A program made the position numbers and the translations under genes. Shown here piece after piece: positions 7,801 to 17,500 of a DNA stretch of 64,000 nt. Within the stretch, counting starts at the first letter, position 1; every line of letters begins with the position of its first letter. Source of the DNA: Pedosphaera parvula Ellin514 (lineage in GTDB: Bacteria; Verrucomicrobiota; Verrucomicrobiia; Limisphaerales; Pedosphaeraceae). The notes beneath the pieces are model-generated. The model was not told where the DNA came from. It was given only the letters and a program-made list of their open reading frames with translations, and did not search any database. The DNA is taken from assembly GCF_000172555.1 (NCBI RefSeq), contig NZ_ABOX02000039.1, positions 1 to 64,000 on the forward strand, in the 5' to 3' direction.

Positions 7801-10741
7801 GATTCTCTACCCACAGGGGCATGGAGACGCATGGGGCCATTATTTGAGCGCCATAAAGATGCAATACGAATTACTGCGCCAACCCTACTTCAATTGGGTC
7901 TCGCGTTCAGAATTTTACAACCTGCAGGACATCGTGATTCCTGTGGATTTTCTGGATGAACGCAAATTTGCGCAAATCGCCGCCGCGAAAGCCAAGGCCG
8001 GCTCGGAAATCGTCAACCTGACTTATCGCGACAAGTACGTCGCTGATCCAAACGGTCAGTGGCAAGGCTATACTGATACTGACAAGACCCGCGCCTGGGG
8101 TGTTGAAGAATGGGCTCGGCGTGCAGGTCAGGGCGCTTACTTTGATTGGATATCCGCCAATTCATTGCTGCCAGCAGTACATCCCAATACCAATTACACA
8201 GGTATTCAAAAGGTCGACCGGACCACAGTGCAGGATATCGTGCTAGTCAGCGCAAGCCTTCAGGCCATCCAGACCAAGGTCGACGAAGTAAACAACGGCA
8301 ACAACCCGCTGGGGTTGGAAAATGGTTCACTTTCATTTGACATTGATCCTCCCACTTTGGATGTCACCAATCCAACCACCGCACCTGGCAATGGACAAAC
8401 CTTGTTCGATCAGATGTATCAACGGGCACTGGCGGCACTGGGCAATGCAAAAATAACCTTTGATAATGCGAATCAGCTTAACAACCTGATCCGACAGGTT
8501 GCGAATTCCCAGGCGGCATTTCAGGACCAGGTGTATCAACAAGATGTCTCATATCGCAACCAACTCATCGAAATTTTTGGCACCCCGTACGATGGCACAA
8601 TTGGTTCAGGCAAGGCTTATCCAGCCGGATATCAAGGGCCGGACACGATGCTCTATATGTATGTGGATGTGAATAACGTCAACGACAGTACGGTTCCACA
8701 GCCGCCCGCCTCTTACTACGACGCTTATAAGAATCAGATTACGGGCGACGCCAAAGTAGTCAATGGTGTCGATAATAGTTGGAAGACCACGTACAATTTG
8801 ACTTTCCTCAACGAAAATCAAATTACCAATTCCATTAATTATTCGGACTTCTCGGACACGAACAGCTTCCCGCTCGTGAATCAGTTGCAAAATCTTAACC
8901 TGCCAATCATGGCGTCGGGTTATACCTACACTGCACCGAGTGATTGGGGAAGCCGCCAGTCACCAGGCGCACTCCAGGACATCATCAATCAAATGGTGCA
9001 GGCCCAGGCAGATCTCAACACTGCAATTAGCGACTGGGACGGCACGCAGTATTCGATGATTTCCTCTCTGCAAATGATCAATGCCAAGTTTGATTATAAC
9101 CAGAAGATTCGCGACAACATGAAAGGCCAGATTGCCTATGACTCTGTCATGGGAGCCCTGGGGTTGACCTTCAAGAGTATTTCCGCTGTCAGCGAGTTGT
9201 CGTCTGAGATTGCGGATGGCATAGGCGCGACAGCGGCCATGATGTTTCCGACTACCACGCCCACAGTCGGTTTGGCAGTATCTCTCGGTGACGCATTGGC
9301 CCCCGCCCGGGGAGCAATCAAGGGAGTAGGTTTTAGTGCCAAGACAACGTTTATCGGCTTCAAACTGCTGTTCGATAAACTGGCAGACGGTACCGATCTG
9401 GCTAAGTCGATTGGTGATTCCATTTTCGCTTTGGAAATCGATGGCGATGAAAGGGACCTGGATCTGATCCAAAATCTTTCAGAACTCCAAATCAATTCGT
9501 ATAACGAGTCCAGCGCACGCGTGGTGGTGTTCAAACAGGTGCAAGTGCTCTCTGAACTCTCTGATCAATATCGCAGCAAACTGGCCGAAGGGTTTCGCTT
9601 GATGGAGGAACGGACAGCCTACAACCAACGCGTCGCGGCTCAAACCCAAAAGAATCGTTATCAGGACATGACGTTCCGGGTTTCCCGCAATGCGGCCTTG
9701 GAAAAATACCGGTCTGCTTTTGATCTCGCGGCTCGTTATACCTACCTCGCCGGCACGGCTTTCGATTATGATACCAATTTGGGATGGGATGATGCCGGTT
9801 CCCCGGCGGACATTCTTACCGATATCGTTCGTCAGCGGACAATCGGTCTGATCGGCAGCAACGGCCAGCCGGCGGTTGGGGCTGGAGGACTGGCGGAAGA
9901 TCTTGCAAAACTGCAGGCAAACTATCAAGTCCTGAAGACTCGGCTGGGCATAAACAATCCGCAAATTGAAGAGGCCACTTTTTCAATTCGCAGCGAGGCT
10001 CTGCGCATCCTGAGCACTAATACTTCCGATGCCACCTGGGTTTCCACTTTGCGCAATTCGGCCATATATAAGAGCGACCTTTGGCAAGTACCCGAATACC
10101 GTCGTTTTTGCCGCCCCTTCTCCTCGGCCACCAACGGCGCACAACCTGGTCTTGTTATCACATTCAGCACCCAGATCCGTCCGAATAAAAACTTTTTCGG
10201 CTGGCCGCTTGGCGGCAAGGACAGCAGTTATGATCCGAGTGTCTACGCCACCCGAATCAGTTCTGCCGGTGTCTGGTTTTCCGGCTATGACACGGTCAAC
10301 CTGCCCCAGACTCCCCGTGTTTACCTAATCCCCATTGGTCAGGACATCATGACAGTTCCGACCAGTCCGGACCTCGCAGTTCGGTTGTGGGATGTGGTGG
10401 ATCAAAATATCCCGGTGCCTTATCCGGCGGATTCCGCCAACCTGAATGATCCAACTTACAAGCCGCTGACCGATAGTCTTAGTGGCTCTTACGGAGACAT
10501 TAGAAGGTTCTCCAGCTTCCGCGCCTTTGGCTTCGATCACAGTCAGCTGAGCGCATTCGAACAGGGAAGCCTGATTTATAACGCTCGCTTAACAGGACGC
10601 TCGGCATGGAATACGAAGTGGATGTTGATTATTCCTGGGGCCACCTTCAACGCAGATCCAACGCACGGCCTCGACCTGTTCATCAACAGCGTCAAGGACA
10701 TCAAACTCATCTTTAACACTTACGGGTATTCCGGAAACTGA
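1868..10741 (+). CDS. giant exported protein: beta-propeller, PA14, EF-hand-like segments, novel C-terminus
   Basis: The frame has 2957 codons but starts at a GTG with no signal peptide and no clear Shine-Dalgarno site. It is best seen as the body of the gene that begins at 1304. Propeller strands such as SLAVDEAGDVYVSGHFGSG and GNIYVVGSYGPGSVDF flank a PA14-like domain at about 40-195 (GEIYIPSDGVYTFSSSTDDG, then G-x-H and aeL motifs). Calcium-binding loops of EF-hand/dockerin type occur near 1765 (DLNQDGLPD) and 1960 (DMNKDGFIDENDAM). Residues about 2130-2700 are rich in long helices. The last ~250 residues are beta-rich and end in DIKLIFNTYGYSGN. An adhesive or matrix role at the cell surface is inferred. 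I cannot name a family for the C-terminal 1,000 residues. Confidence 0.8.
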   Translation: MCTMRRSGLNTAESLAVDEAGDVYVSGHFGSGSLTSDTSFDGSGQWRVDVVSASVGISDIYIANAVLGGAGATSTNTSYWDKINFGSGSDGGFGGDAPFPNGVANNFVLHATGEIYIPSDGVYTFSSSTDDGTSLSIDGTQVLVYTGSRGVGTTTGAIFLTRGLHFADYIQFQGGGATSAELLFTPPGSPYVYWLQPTKLRDTQNKAYVAKFDGGLTVFKNAYFTASETPGSGGAFHELQYAQGWVYAVGSWQGVANNPDIGLKDTSVNGSTDIDIVKLDTDLKLKGRATVKGSANNEGYSVSPDDNGNIYVVGSYGPGSVDFTGNGDRSSTDPTKDRKFTSLSSPQTSLFVAQLNSNLDFQWVNQPTSPIPGSFSTASKVRWNSVLQRLFWTGFFANGSLTLGQPTTQVTLNGTQGFLTVLQPDGTFTERVLLTVISDYGNSVSQIKPFGGPLVGGNPTSTNQQYVIKGVPVTASVPKIIFRKGQVDVISDDQADTRISNNGYSVDNNVATGNAESYTFTITKDTSVTFNWQVDYALNIDSDLSGTVGTGDPAHGLAGISGISSLASGNPVPSVQKHWVAKSDTVIATIDSETMDLNNPGLPIKYVVTGYSAAGPANPLNSLQTNFISFSGNEVRRQVPQFVMNGPASIQYRWKLKIGVQVNTTGPQSSGWPLVKVLKDPGQTNSLPPAQSNGTGSGTFYFDEHTSVDIGTLKNQGVVQVKGWLNGDGYIFANTGALSNLTSSFTVTTTNGVQTYVSTRVPDLVRPGRVMWDYGDRIFEETVYIGNSVTFSTVDDPAVKAILRSDLSPDHVDVSEGPQGSTGNDMGIWDPQGKKYYPLRPGVVLSYWFTSGDPAARVIIRLTFKYPVSPHYRHIAGTPAVNLDPSTNDLVSFNSLKYTEPTTSAAVDSSNNFTATGPGNTVLLFNETSSSGRGGQIQTYRVRVVQTKKWNDQLPATQVAYIGQKITSAYDTAGLGTGYLFFKNARYNPFIYNRDTITGPIIPVNLFPTAGPTEQLVVVWYENRDKITWPYQAVQYTPAWPTPATGLNRIVLASRYGNESVAADGTDQIVTPAKMIGTNVIPVETTFNPARFQQLKIYNQPDSTIPGYNPNEEHALLAPSLRSAAISPRPMAAYALRDNDLNVTNRDASYTSDPYVLVQFFDALDQEFKMKVYNIVRAATNLNAGDLSYEYSFNQEMNAGEPVIPFYPLVSVIGATPSAATYGRDGQPTAQRCFWKDHKGTGWAVSGDGFFYMYFYYPLSPDFWWPAADNKQPGDSVAWLSNTPRDTNAFFNIDYTRNDQNPTAQKILYTTSWPQNVPVLKVGETLTFPGGEYHADNPITTVIDDNGDLVTEDTPGLPGVVGWAAGEIIYDTLNPVMNDQTIFDRYTARLFPALEERTVDLPVNQFPDLLLPANKRTQVKNGNYAFVELPSSLQKRVYYDPLRAKLVMKGFLNDKDIADSTLTASPPAVYVLEPNVLTLQEKAILDGTAAGSPFADLQGGAFALAMDTLFDLCRNPNQLDKGSNGVDQAYRVGLEQKIKRQINGLPITQTNSGIVSYVRDASKGAEQQALGPGLALVANPAFLDPNDSTQISYVTVAENNSDSLGSSPVVLHIVKVDKSQRYRGAIKTILSDNVFDENIVLRHTADFGGNADDLVFEWWYRPEDGTTALTPDRQGPPSPWKLFADPSGNLGNGFYQLTLKGNPSAPEALLADTLFFVRYRHKNEVTSGVNWEVPQPNGESRCVLNDCKPGIPYDWAGAGNSTPQDLNQDGLPDYKPQLAEGWIKRVLDAVNPYEARINDFTGDSPATYSSMIEELGARYEGPVALNPDKNVIENVGLIALYETILQRGRGLSIDLSTPVSTPAIANALELASTRLGDFYMLLGNEAYSDSQNPTIGYGSDSVQYGSLAPSVFAFQNQVSSLLEEELALLRGQDDNKAAPVYNRLFWNFTKGEGEAAYAMKYNISDMNKDGFIDENDAMILYPQGHGDAWGHYLSAIKMQYELLRQPYFNWVSRSEFYNLQDIVIPVDFLDERKFAQIAAAKAKAGSEIVNLTYRDKYVADPNGQWQGYTDTDKTRAWGVEEWARRAGQGAYFDWISANSLLPAVHPNTNYTGIQKVDRTTVQDIVLVSASLQAIQTKVDEVNNGNNPLGLENGSLSFDIDPPTLDVTNPTTAPGNGQTLFDQMYQRALAALGNAKITFDNANQLNNLIRQVANSQAAFQDQVYQQDVSYRNQLIEIFGTPYDGTIGSGKAYPAGYQGPDTMLYMYVDVNNVNDSTVPQPPASYYDAYKNQITGDAKVVNGVDNSWKTTYNLTFLNENQITNSINYSDFSDTNSFPLVNQLQNLNLPIMASGYTYTAPSDWGSRQSPGALQDIINQMVQAQADLNTAISDWDGTQYSMISSLQMINAKFDYNQKIRDNMKGQIAYDSVMGALGLTFKSISAVSELSSEIADGIGATAAMMFPTTTPTVGLAVSLGDALAPARGAIKGVGFSAKTTFIGFKLLFDKLADGTDLAKSIGDSIFALEIDGDERDLDLIQNLSELQINSYNESSARVVVFKQVQVLSELSDQYRSKLAEGFRLMEERTAYNQRVAAQTQKNRYQDMTFRVSRNAALEKYRSAFDLAARYTYLAGTAFDYDTNLGWDDAGSPADILTDIVRQRTIGLIGSNGQPAVGAGGLAEDLAKLQANYQVLKTRLGINNPQIEEATFSIRSEALRILSTNTSDATWVSTLRNSAIYKSDLWQVPEYRRFCRPFSSATNGAQPGLVITFSTQIRPNKNFFGWPLGGKDSSYDPSVYATRISSAGVWFSGYDTVNLPQTPRVYLIPIGQDIMTVPTSPDLAVRLWDVVDQNIPVPYPADSANLNDPTYKPLTDSLSGSYGDIRRFSSFRAFGFDHSQLSAFEQGSLIYNARLTGRSAWNTKWMLIIPGATFNADPTHGLDLFINSVKDIKLIFNTYGYSGN

Positions 10742-10760
10742 TCATCACAAAAGCAGTGTT

Positions 10761-13502
10761 ATGAAGAATCTCTCCTCGAGACAAAAGCAGGCGCCAGTTA
10801 TGAAGCAACTGGGAGCGCGGGTTTTATCCGCTTCGTGGTTCGACACCGCAATCCTCGCACTCCTGTTCGGAATGCTGTTCCTGGGCATGCCCGTTCATGC
10901 TCAAATTACGGAGCCGGAAACAGTTTTTTACGGCAAGATCATCAACCGCACCAGCGGGGAGGAATACTTGATGAGCAAAGGCAATTTGAGCTGGACCGTC
11001 ATTCGTCCGGATGGTCAACAGATAACCCTGACCACCACCTTGCAGCCGTTGAACGCTGGAGAGTTTTCCTATCAGTTGCTGGTCCCTCACGAAGCGCTGA
11101 CCTACGGTGTTTCAGTGTCCACGAACTCTGTTCCGCTGCCAACGCAGCTGATTATTTGCACGAACATCCTCATTAGTGTGGATGGAAATGCCGCCAGTAT
11201 CATGGCTCCGGGATCGGCCAGCTTCGCTATCGCCCAGAGCTTGCGCGCTTCCACCTATCGTCTGGATTTGGAAGTAGGAAACGCGCTGCCTGACACCATT
11301 GGGGACGGGATTCCAGATTGGTGGAAAAATCAATTCGGCATTGTCGATCCGAATGCAGATCCAGACCATGACGGTTGGTCAAATCTCCAGGAGTTCCTCC
11401 ATGGTTCAAATCCCAACCAGGACAATCGCATCCCGACGCTGGCGACTGATGAAATTTATGTTTATGCCGATGGTACAACCGGAATTCGCCTGAATGCCAT
11501 CGACTCGGATAGCCAGCCGACAAACCTCTTCTATTCCTTGACCAGCCTGCCCCAAGGCGGATTGTTTTACCTGCGGAATGCCCTCACAAATGTCTCCAAC
11601 AGTGATGCTGTGTTGACGAACGGTTCCGTCTTCACCCAGGATGACATCAACAAAGGTCGTTTGATCTTTGTGTCTCAGACCGGGAGCAATTCAGTGGTCG
11701 CCACGACTTTTGGGGTAACTCTGCACGACGAAAACGCTGCTCATCCCCAGACCAATGCAGTGGTGAAGGTGAACATCTATCGACCGCTCTACCCGAGCGG
11801 GATAATTCAGTTGGCGCAGTCGATTGCGGCATCACCGGCTGGCTTTACCGCCCTGGCAGGATTGTCGACGGATGAACAGCAGATGGTTATCAACTATTTC
11901 CTCAGCCGCGATCAGGGTTATACCATTTGGGATGCCTCGCGCGCCTCCGCCGGACAGGAAGTGCTGGTTGCGAGTTCCAATCTCTCCTCAAACCAATATG
12001 CTCAATACGTTGGTTCCTTTGGTCGTGATCGCAAGCAAGTGCTGGTTGGCGGAGCAGGGAATGACCATCTAGTGGGCGGCATGGAGAACGACATCATTGT
12101 GGGTGGTCGGGGTAATGATACCCTGCGCGGCAATGGTGGCAGCGATCTCTTCGTTATCAACAGTCCCAATGATGGGAACGATACCATAGAAGATTTCAAT
12201 ACTGCCGAGAACGATGCGATTGATATTTCCAGAGTTTTGGTTGGCACTTCCAGTCTGCTGACGAACTACGTGCAGATTACCAATTCCGGCACTAACTCCT
12301 ATATCGGCATCAACTTCAATGGAACCGGCACCACGTTCACCAACATGGTGCTAACGCTACTTAACACGCATTTCACCCAAAATGATCTCCGGACGCTGGT
12401 CAATAATGGCAATCTGATCACTGGCGACAAGGTTATTGCTCCGACAGTTTCAATCGTGGCGAGTATTCCGGCAGCCAGCAAGAATGGGCCCGTATCGGGA
12501 CAGTTTACGGTAAGTCGCACCGGTTCCATCAATTCCTCCTTGCTCGTGAATCTGCAGATTACTGGCTCAGCGGCTGATGGCACAGATTACCAATATGTAG
12601 CCCCGCAGGTTTCTTTCAATGCGGGTCAACGGACCGTCGATTTGCAGATCAATCCTTATGCCAACTCGATTCTGGTGACCCAGGTTGTCCAGATGGTGGT
12701 GATATCAGGCAGTGGCTATGAAATTGCAACTTCCAATTTGGCTCAAGTCACCATTGAGCCGTTCGCACCACAGATTACGATTGAGGCCATCGAGCCGGTG
12801 GCTGTGAAAGGGGATCAGACTCCTGGGACTTTCCTGATCACTCGTGGCGGAGCGATCGACCGAAGCGTCCTCGTGCGGTTGACGATCGCTGGCACGGCCG
12901 TCAATGGCACCGATTACAGCAGTATCTCCACACTAGTTAACTTTGCGCCCCAACAGACCACCGCGCTTTTGACCATCACGCCAAAAACAACGTCGGTGCT
13001 GACGAATGGGATGAAATACGTGCAGCTCACGGTCAAGCCTGATCCTTCCTACAAGGTATTCAGTCCGTCAGTGGCCAGGGTGTTCATCGTCAACCAACTA
13101 ATGACGCTGGCTCAATGGCAGCAGAATAATTTCCCAACCTCAACGAGCGATTGGTCGATCTTTGCCGGACAAGATGCATCGAGCACCGGCATCAAGAATA
13201 TCTTTCGCTATGCCTTCGGCCTGGACCCGCAAAATCCACAAGCCTCCAAAGGTCTGCCGAGCTATCAAATTGTGAATGACCACCTCACAGTTACATATAA
13301 GCAACCCACTTCGGTTTCCGATATTCAATACACTGTGGAGGTTTCGGATGATCTCGTCACCTGGCGCTCGAGTTCGGATGATGTCGTGCAAGTCCTGCCA
13401 TCTTTGAACACCAACGACGTGGAATCAGTTTCCTACCGCAGCTCGAAGTCAGTCCAGGGATCGCCGCAACAATATATGCGCGTAACCGTGGCTCCGCAGT
13501 AA
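10761..13502 (+). CDS. exported Calx-beta/RTX calcium-binding repeat protein
   Basis: An N-terminal hydrophobic segment ending in GMPVHAQ is a signal peptide; the start could also be the Met at 10800, much closer to that segment. Domains in order: a thrombospondin-3-like calcium segment (about 179-220, DTIGDGIPDWW, DPDHDGWSNLQEF); a cadherin/NG2-like domain (about 228-338); three RTX nonapeptides (about 426-470, GGAGNDHLVGG, GGRGNDTLRG); two Calx-beta domains (about 560-666 and 670-773, each with tdY and a closing ITI/QIN strand). The final ~135 residues hold an FRYAFGLDPQNP motif and a YTVEVSDDLVTW strand pair. Similar tails close many long exported Verrucomicrobia proteins and may serve export or anchoring (inference). 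It starts 19 bp after the giant gene, so cotranscription is likely. Confidence 0.85.
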   Translation: MKNLSSRQKQAPVMKQLGARVLSASWFDTAILALLFGMLFLGMPVHAQITEPETVFYGKIINRTSGEEYLMSKGNLSWTVIRPDGQQITLTTTLQPLNAGEFSYQLLVPHEALTYGVSVSTNSVPLPTQLIICTNILISVDGNAASIMAPGSASFAIAQSLRASTYRLDLEVGNALPDTIGDGIPDWWKNQFGIVDPNADPDHDGWSNLQEFLHGSNPNQDNRIPTLATDEIYVYADGTTGIRLNAIDSDSQPTNLFYSLTSLPQGGLFYLRNALTNVSNSDAVLTNGSVFTQDDINKGRLIFVSQTGSNSVVATTFGVTLHDENAAHPQTNAVVKVNIYRPLYPSGIIQLAQSIAASPAGFTALAGLSTDEQQMVINYFLSRDQGYTIWDASRASAGQEVLVASSNLSSNQYAQYVGSFGRDRKQVLVGGAGNDHLVGGMENDIIVGGRGNDTLRGNGGSDLFVINSPNDGNDTIEDFNTAENDAIDISRVLVGTSSLLTNYVQITNSGTNSYIGINFNGTGTTFTNMVLTLLNTHFTQNDLRTLVNNGNLITGDKVIAPTVSIVASIPAASKNGPVSGQFTVSRTGSINSSLLVNLQITGSAADGTDYQYVAPQVSFNAGQRTVDLQINPYANSILVTQVVQMVVISGSGYEIATSNLAQVTIEPFAPQITIEAIEPVAVKGDQTPGTFLITRGGAIDRSVLVRLTIAGTAVNGTDYSSISTLVNFAPQQTTALLTITPKTTSVLTNGMKYVQLTVKPDPSYKVFSPSVARVFIVNQLMTLAQWQQNNFPTSTSDWSIFAGQDASSTGIKNIFRYAFGLDPQNPQASKGLPSYQIVNDHLTVTYKQPTSVSDIQYTVEVSDDLVTWRSSSDDVVQVLPSLNTNDVESVSYRSSKSVQGSPQQYMRVTVAPQ

Positions 13503-13522
13503 TCCTGAGTGCTCCTCGAAGA

Positions 13523-14512
13523 ATGAAAATGAGTTCCCAGAGAATAATCGCGAACCGTTGCCGGGTGGCTGTCATTATCAGCCTCTTGGCCATGCTTCCA
13601 TTATTCGCGGGTTGTTCGAAGAAGGTCGTCGTGAATTCACCAGTGCTGGCGAAGGTGGGCAGCCGGGAAATCACAACGGCAGATTTCGAACAGGAAGTGC
13701 AATGGCGTATCAAGACCCAGCGTTCGTTGCCGGATAAGCAAGCCTTGCTGCAGGAAATGATTCTGCATGAGTTGAACTTGCAGAAGGCGAAGGTTGCCGG
13801 TTTGGAGAACGATGCAGAGGTTCGCCGCACCTACGAGGATGTACTGGTGGCCCGCGTGAAAGAGACGCAACTCACATCGCGCTTGGAAGCTGTCAAAGTT
13901 TCGGCCGATGAGATCCGTGCTGCCTATGACCGGGATATTGCGAAATACACGCGCCCGGCGAAGGCGAAACTGGCGCTGATCTACATCAAGGCCAATTCCA
14001 AGCTGAGCGCTGAAAAAATCGCCGAGTTGGAAGGGCGCATGCATGAAGCCCAAAAGCAGGCCCACACGCTGGCAACGGCGACTCCAGGCTTTGGCCGTAT
14101 TGCCGTCGATTTTTCTGACGACCAGCCAAGTCGCTACCAGGGCGGTGATGTCGGTTGGTACGATGAAGGACTGGTGGAATATCGGTGGCCCAAGGAAGTG
14201 GTTGCAGCCGGTTTTGCTCTGAAGGCCAAGGGTGAGATCAGTGACGTCATCAAGACTGCCGATGGATTTTATCTCGTGATGAAACTCGATTTGAGAGATC
14301 AGGTCATTACTCCGCTGGAGCAGGCTCAGGCTTCCATTGAACGTCGTCTATTGTCGGAAAAACGCAGGCAACTCGAAGAGACTTTTGTCAGGGAAATGCG
14401 TGCTTTCGCTCCAGTCCAGACGGACTCGGATGCATTGGCGAAGGTGCAATATCCGACCACCACCGTAGCGAAGGCCGGAGAGTCGCTGCCACCTGCGCTC
14501 GCTCGTCCATAA
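13523..14512 (+). CDS. lipoprotein PpiC/SurA-type peptidyl-prolyl isomerase
   Basis: The N-terminus carries a hydrophobic segment and a lipobox (LFAGC, Cys 31), so this is a predicted lipoprotein anchored outside the cytoplasm. Residues about 40-140 resemble the SurA/PrsA N-terminal helical region (VLAKVGSREITTADFEQEV). Residues about 150-260 form a parvulin domain (FGRIAVDFSDDQ, GGDVGWYDEGLVEYRWPKEV, ISDVIKTADGFYLVM). The family catalyses prolyl isomerisation and acts as a chaperone for secreted or outer-membrane proteins. It sits between two very long secreted proteins, and its stop overlaps the next start by one base (TAATG). A dedicated role in folding those products is a reasonable inference. 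Length, 329 residues, is normal for the family. Confidence 0.88.
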   Translation: MKMSSQRIIANRCRVAVIISLLAMLPLFAGCSKKVVVNSPVLAKVGSREITTADFEQEVQWRIKTQRSLPDKQALLQEMILHELNLQKAKVAGLENDAEVRRTYEDVLVARVKETQLTSRLEAVKVSADEIRAAYDRDIAKYTRPAKAKLALIYIKANSKLSAEKIAELEGRMHEAQKQAHTLATATPGFGRIAVDFSDDQPSRYQGGDVGWYDEGLVEYRWPKEVVAAGFALKAKGEISDVIKTADGFYLVMKLDLRDQVITPLEQAQASIERRLLSEKRRQLEETFVREMRAFAPVQTDSDALAKVQYPTTTVAKAGESLPPALARP

Positions 14513-17500
14513 TGAATTTAACTGCCATGAAACAAAGATACAGTTTGAAGTGTTTATTCCCATCAAAGTTTGCGCTGCTCGCGCTTTTATGCCTGTTGTG
14601 CGCGCCTGGATTGATCATGGCCGCAGGCACCAATGCCCCTACGATTGTCGCCACCGCTGCGAATAGCACCATCAATGATAACCAGAACAGACGCCCGTTC
14701 CCCGGGTCTGCCGTCATTGATGATGCCGATAATGACCAGGTGACGGTCACAATCACCGTCAGCCCGTCCAACGGCGGCAGTTTTCAATCCACCAACGGCT
14801 TATCCAATGTCGGCGGCACTTACACCATCAGTCAACGGTCCACCTCGAGCGCCACCAGCTTTCTACAGGATCGTCTGGTTTTCGTTCCCACAATTAATCA
14901 GATACCAATCGGTTCCAGTCAGACCTTCACATTTACTGTCTATGTCACCGATTCGACGGGTTTATTTTCCAGCACCAATTCGAATACCTTCGTAACGGTC
15001 AATCCCGTGAACGATGCGCCAACAATCGCCGGCACAGCGGCAAGGAGTACGACTGATAAAGTAACCATAGCTCCTTTCCCCAACGTCACCCTTAGCGATG
15101 TGGATAATAGTGGGACACAACAGGTGACTGTAACAGTCTTTCAGGATGATCTCGCCAAAGGCACCATCCTGCTTAATGCAAGCGGATTTAATTCGAGTAA
15201 CGGCACGAACACGTTCACTGGAACTCCCGCTGCCGCGACCACGGCCATCAAGGCTTTAACCTATCAACCGACACAAAATCGCAAGCCCGTCGGATCTACT
15301 GAAACAACCACCTTTACGATCATCGTCAGCGATTCTGAGCTTTCTGATATAGACACATCCACAATTATCTCCACGTCAGTAAATGATGCGCCAACGCTGA
15401 CCGGTCTGACGGCAACACATCAACCAGTCGCCACGGGACGCTCCATCACCCCTTTTGCGAACGCAATTATTTCTGATCCCGATCCCAACGACACCAGCAC
15501 AAATGTTTTGGGACAGAGTCTCACCCTGATCGTTCAACTCCAGGGCAGCAATCCTGGCGGCCAATTGCAAGGCGACAACATCACTGGAAATACCTACATT
15601 GCCTCCGGCATCTCCCAAACAGAAGCCACCACTCGACTCCGCAGCCTGTTATACACGGCCCAGAGCCTGCCGATTGTAGGCACGAATTCCGTCGGATTTA
15701 CGGTAACGGTGACTGATACTTTCAACGCGGGAGCCACCAACACCACCACGGTCGTGGATGTTTACACTCCTGTCTCCCCACCCGGACTGACTGGAACTCG
15801 CGCCGACCAGCGAGTCAATGATAACAGCACCATTACTCCTTTCTCCAACGTCAGCATCCAAAGCTTTAATGCCGGCGCGTTCAGTGTAATCCTTCAATTG
15901 GATAGCGATTCAAAAGGCGAACTGGTCAACCTTGGTGGTTTCAGCAAGTCAACCAGCACGACTCCGAACTCTTATATCTTCAGCGGAACCAGTGAGGCCG
16001 CAACCGCCGCGATTCGACAGATGCTGTTCCAGCCAACAAATAATCGCATCAACGGCTCCACCAACGAAACCACTTACGTCACCGTCACCCTCGTGGATGG
16101 CGGGGTGACCAATGTACCGGATACCACCACGAGCATCATTGTGACGCCGGTAAACGATGCTCCTTCCATCCAGGGCATCTCGGCATTGGCAACGATTCCG
16201 GACACCAGTTCGAGCGCACCATTTCCTACAGTTCTGATTACTGACGTTGATGAGCTTGGAAACCAGCAACTGACAGTAACCGTCCATTTGGATGATAATG
16301 CCAAGGGAACCTTCAACACCAACAGTCTTGCTGTATCCGGATTTGTGAGCAACGCGGGAAACTATACCTTCAGCGGTTCACCTGCGAGTGCCACGGCCGC
16401 CATCAAACAGCTTGTATTTGTCCCCACGCCGCACCGGTTGCCTGTCGGCTTGACTGAAAATACAACCTTCGCCATCACCGTGGATGACGGGCACGGAGGA
16501 ATTGTGGCCAATAGCAGCACGATCATCCGGGTAGCCGCTCTTAATGGTGGTCCGGTGGTGTCTGTTCCCAATGTGCAACCCGTTTCGCTACCCGTCGCTC
16601 CGCCAGTAAAGCCTCTTGGTTTGGTGAGCATTGAAGCACCGCAAAACGTCACCGTCACCTTGCAACTCACAAACGCAACCTGGGGTTCATTTAACGCGAC
16701 CAGCTTGGCGACCAACGGCTTTACCAACAGCGCCGTTGGCACCTATGTCTTTGGGGGCAGCGCGAGTAACGCAACGGTGGCACTGGGAAATATCGAGTTC
16801 CTGCCCAACACAAATCTGGCGATCGGCACCGCAATTTATTTCACCATCGGCGCACAGGATACGACCGGCAATTCCGCTTCAGCCAATCTCGCGATTACAT
16901 TCAGGCAGAATCAGCGTTCGATCATCGTCACGAAGACAACTGATTATGATCCGAATGATTCCAGCGTGCCTGACAGCCAGAAGTATGGAACGTTGCGCAA
17001 AGCGGTCGCGGATGCCGGCAGCAATGACCATATCACTTTCGATCTGCGTTCCTCAGATCCTGGTCTTCCTGATTATCCCACGATCATCAGGCTTAAGCGC
17101 ACGCTTTTCCTGAACAAGAATGTAATTTTTGATGGGCCGGGAGCGAACCTGCTGACCTTGAGCGGCGATACGGATGGTGACGGCATTGCCGACGTGCAAT
17201 TGTTCCAAGTTAATGCCCAGGTCACAATCAACCGTTTAAGCTTCACCAAAGGGCAGCACTCCTTTTCGGGCGGTGCTTTCGAGGTAAACCAGGGCGGCAG
17301 CCTCAAGTTGAGTTATTGTGCGGTCACCGATAGCAGTGCGAGCGTGTGGGGCGGTGGTATCGATGTGAATGGTGGGAGTATTTACCTGGATCACTGCCTG
17401 ATTAAGGGCAACAGCACCAGTGCCTCCTCAGGGCAGGGCGGCGGTGGAATTTCAATTTATTCAGATTTGCCATGTGTCATTGCGAACACCACGTTCTCGG

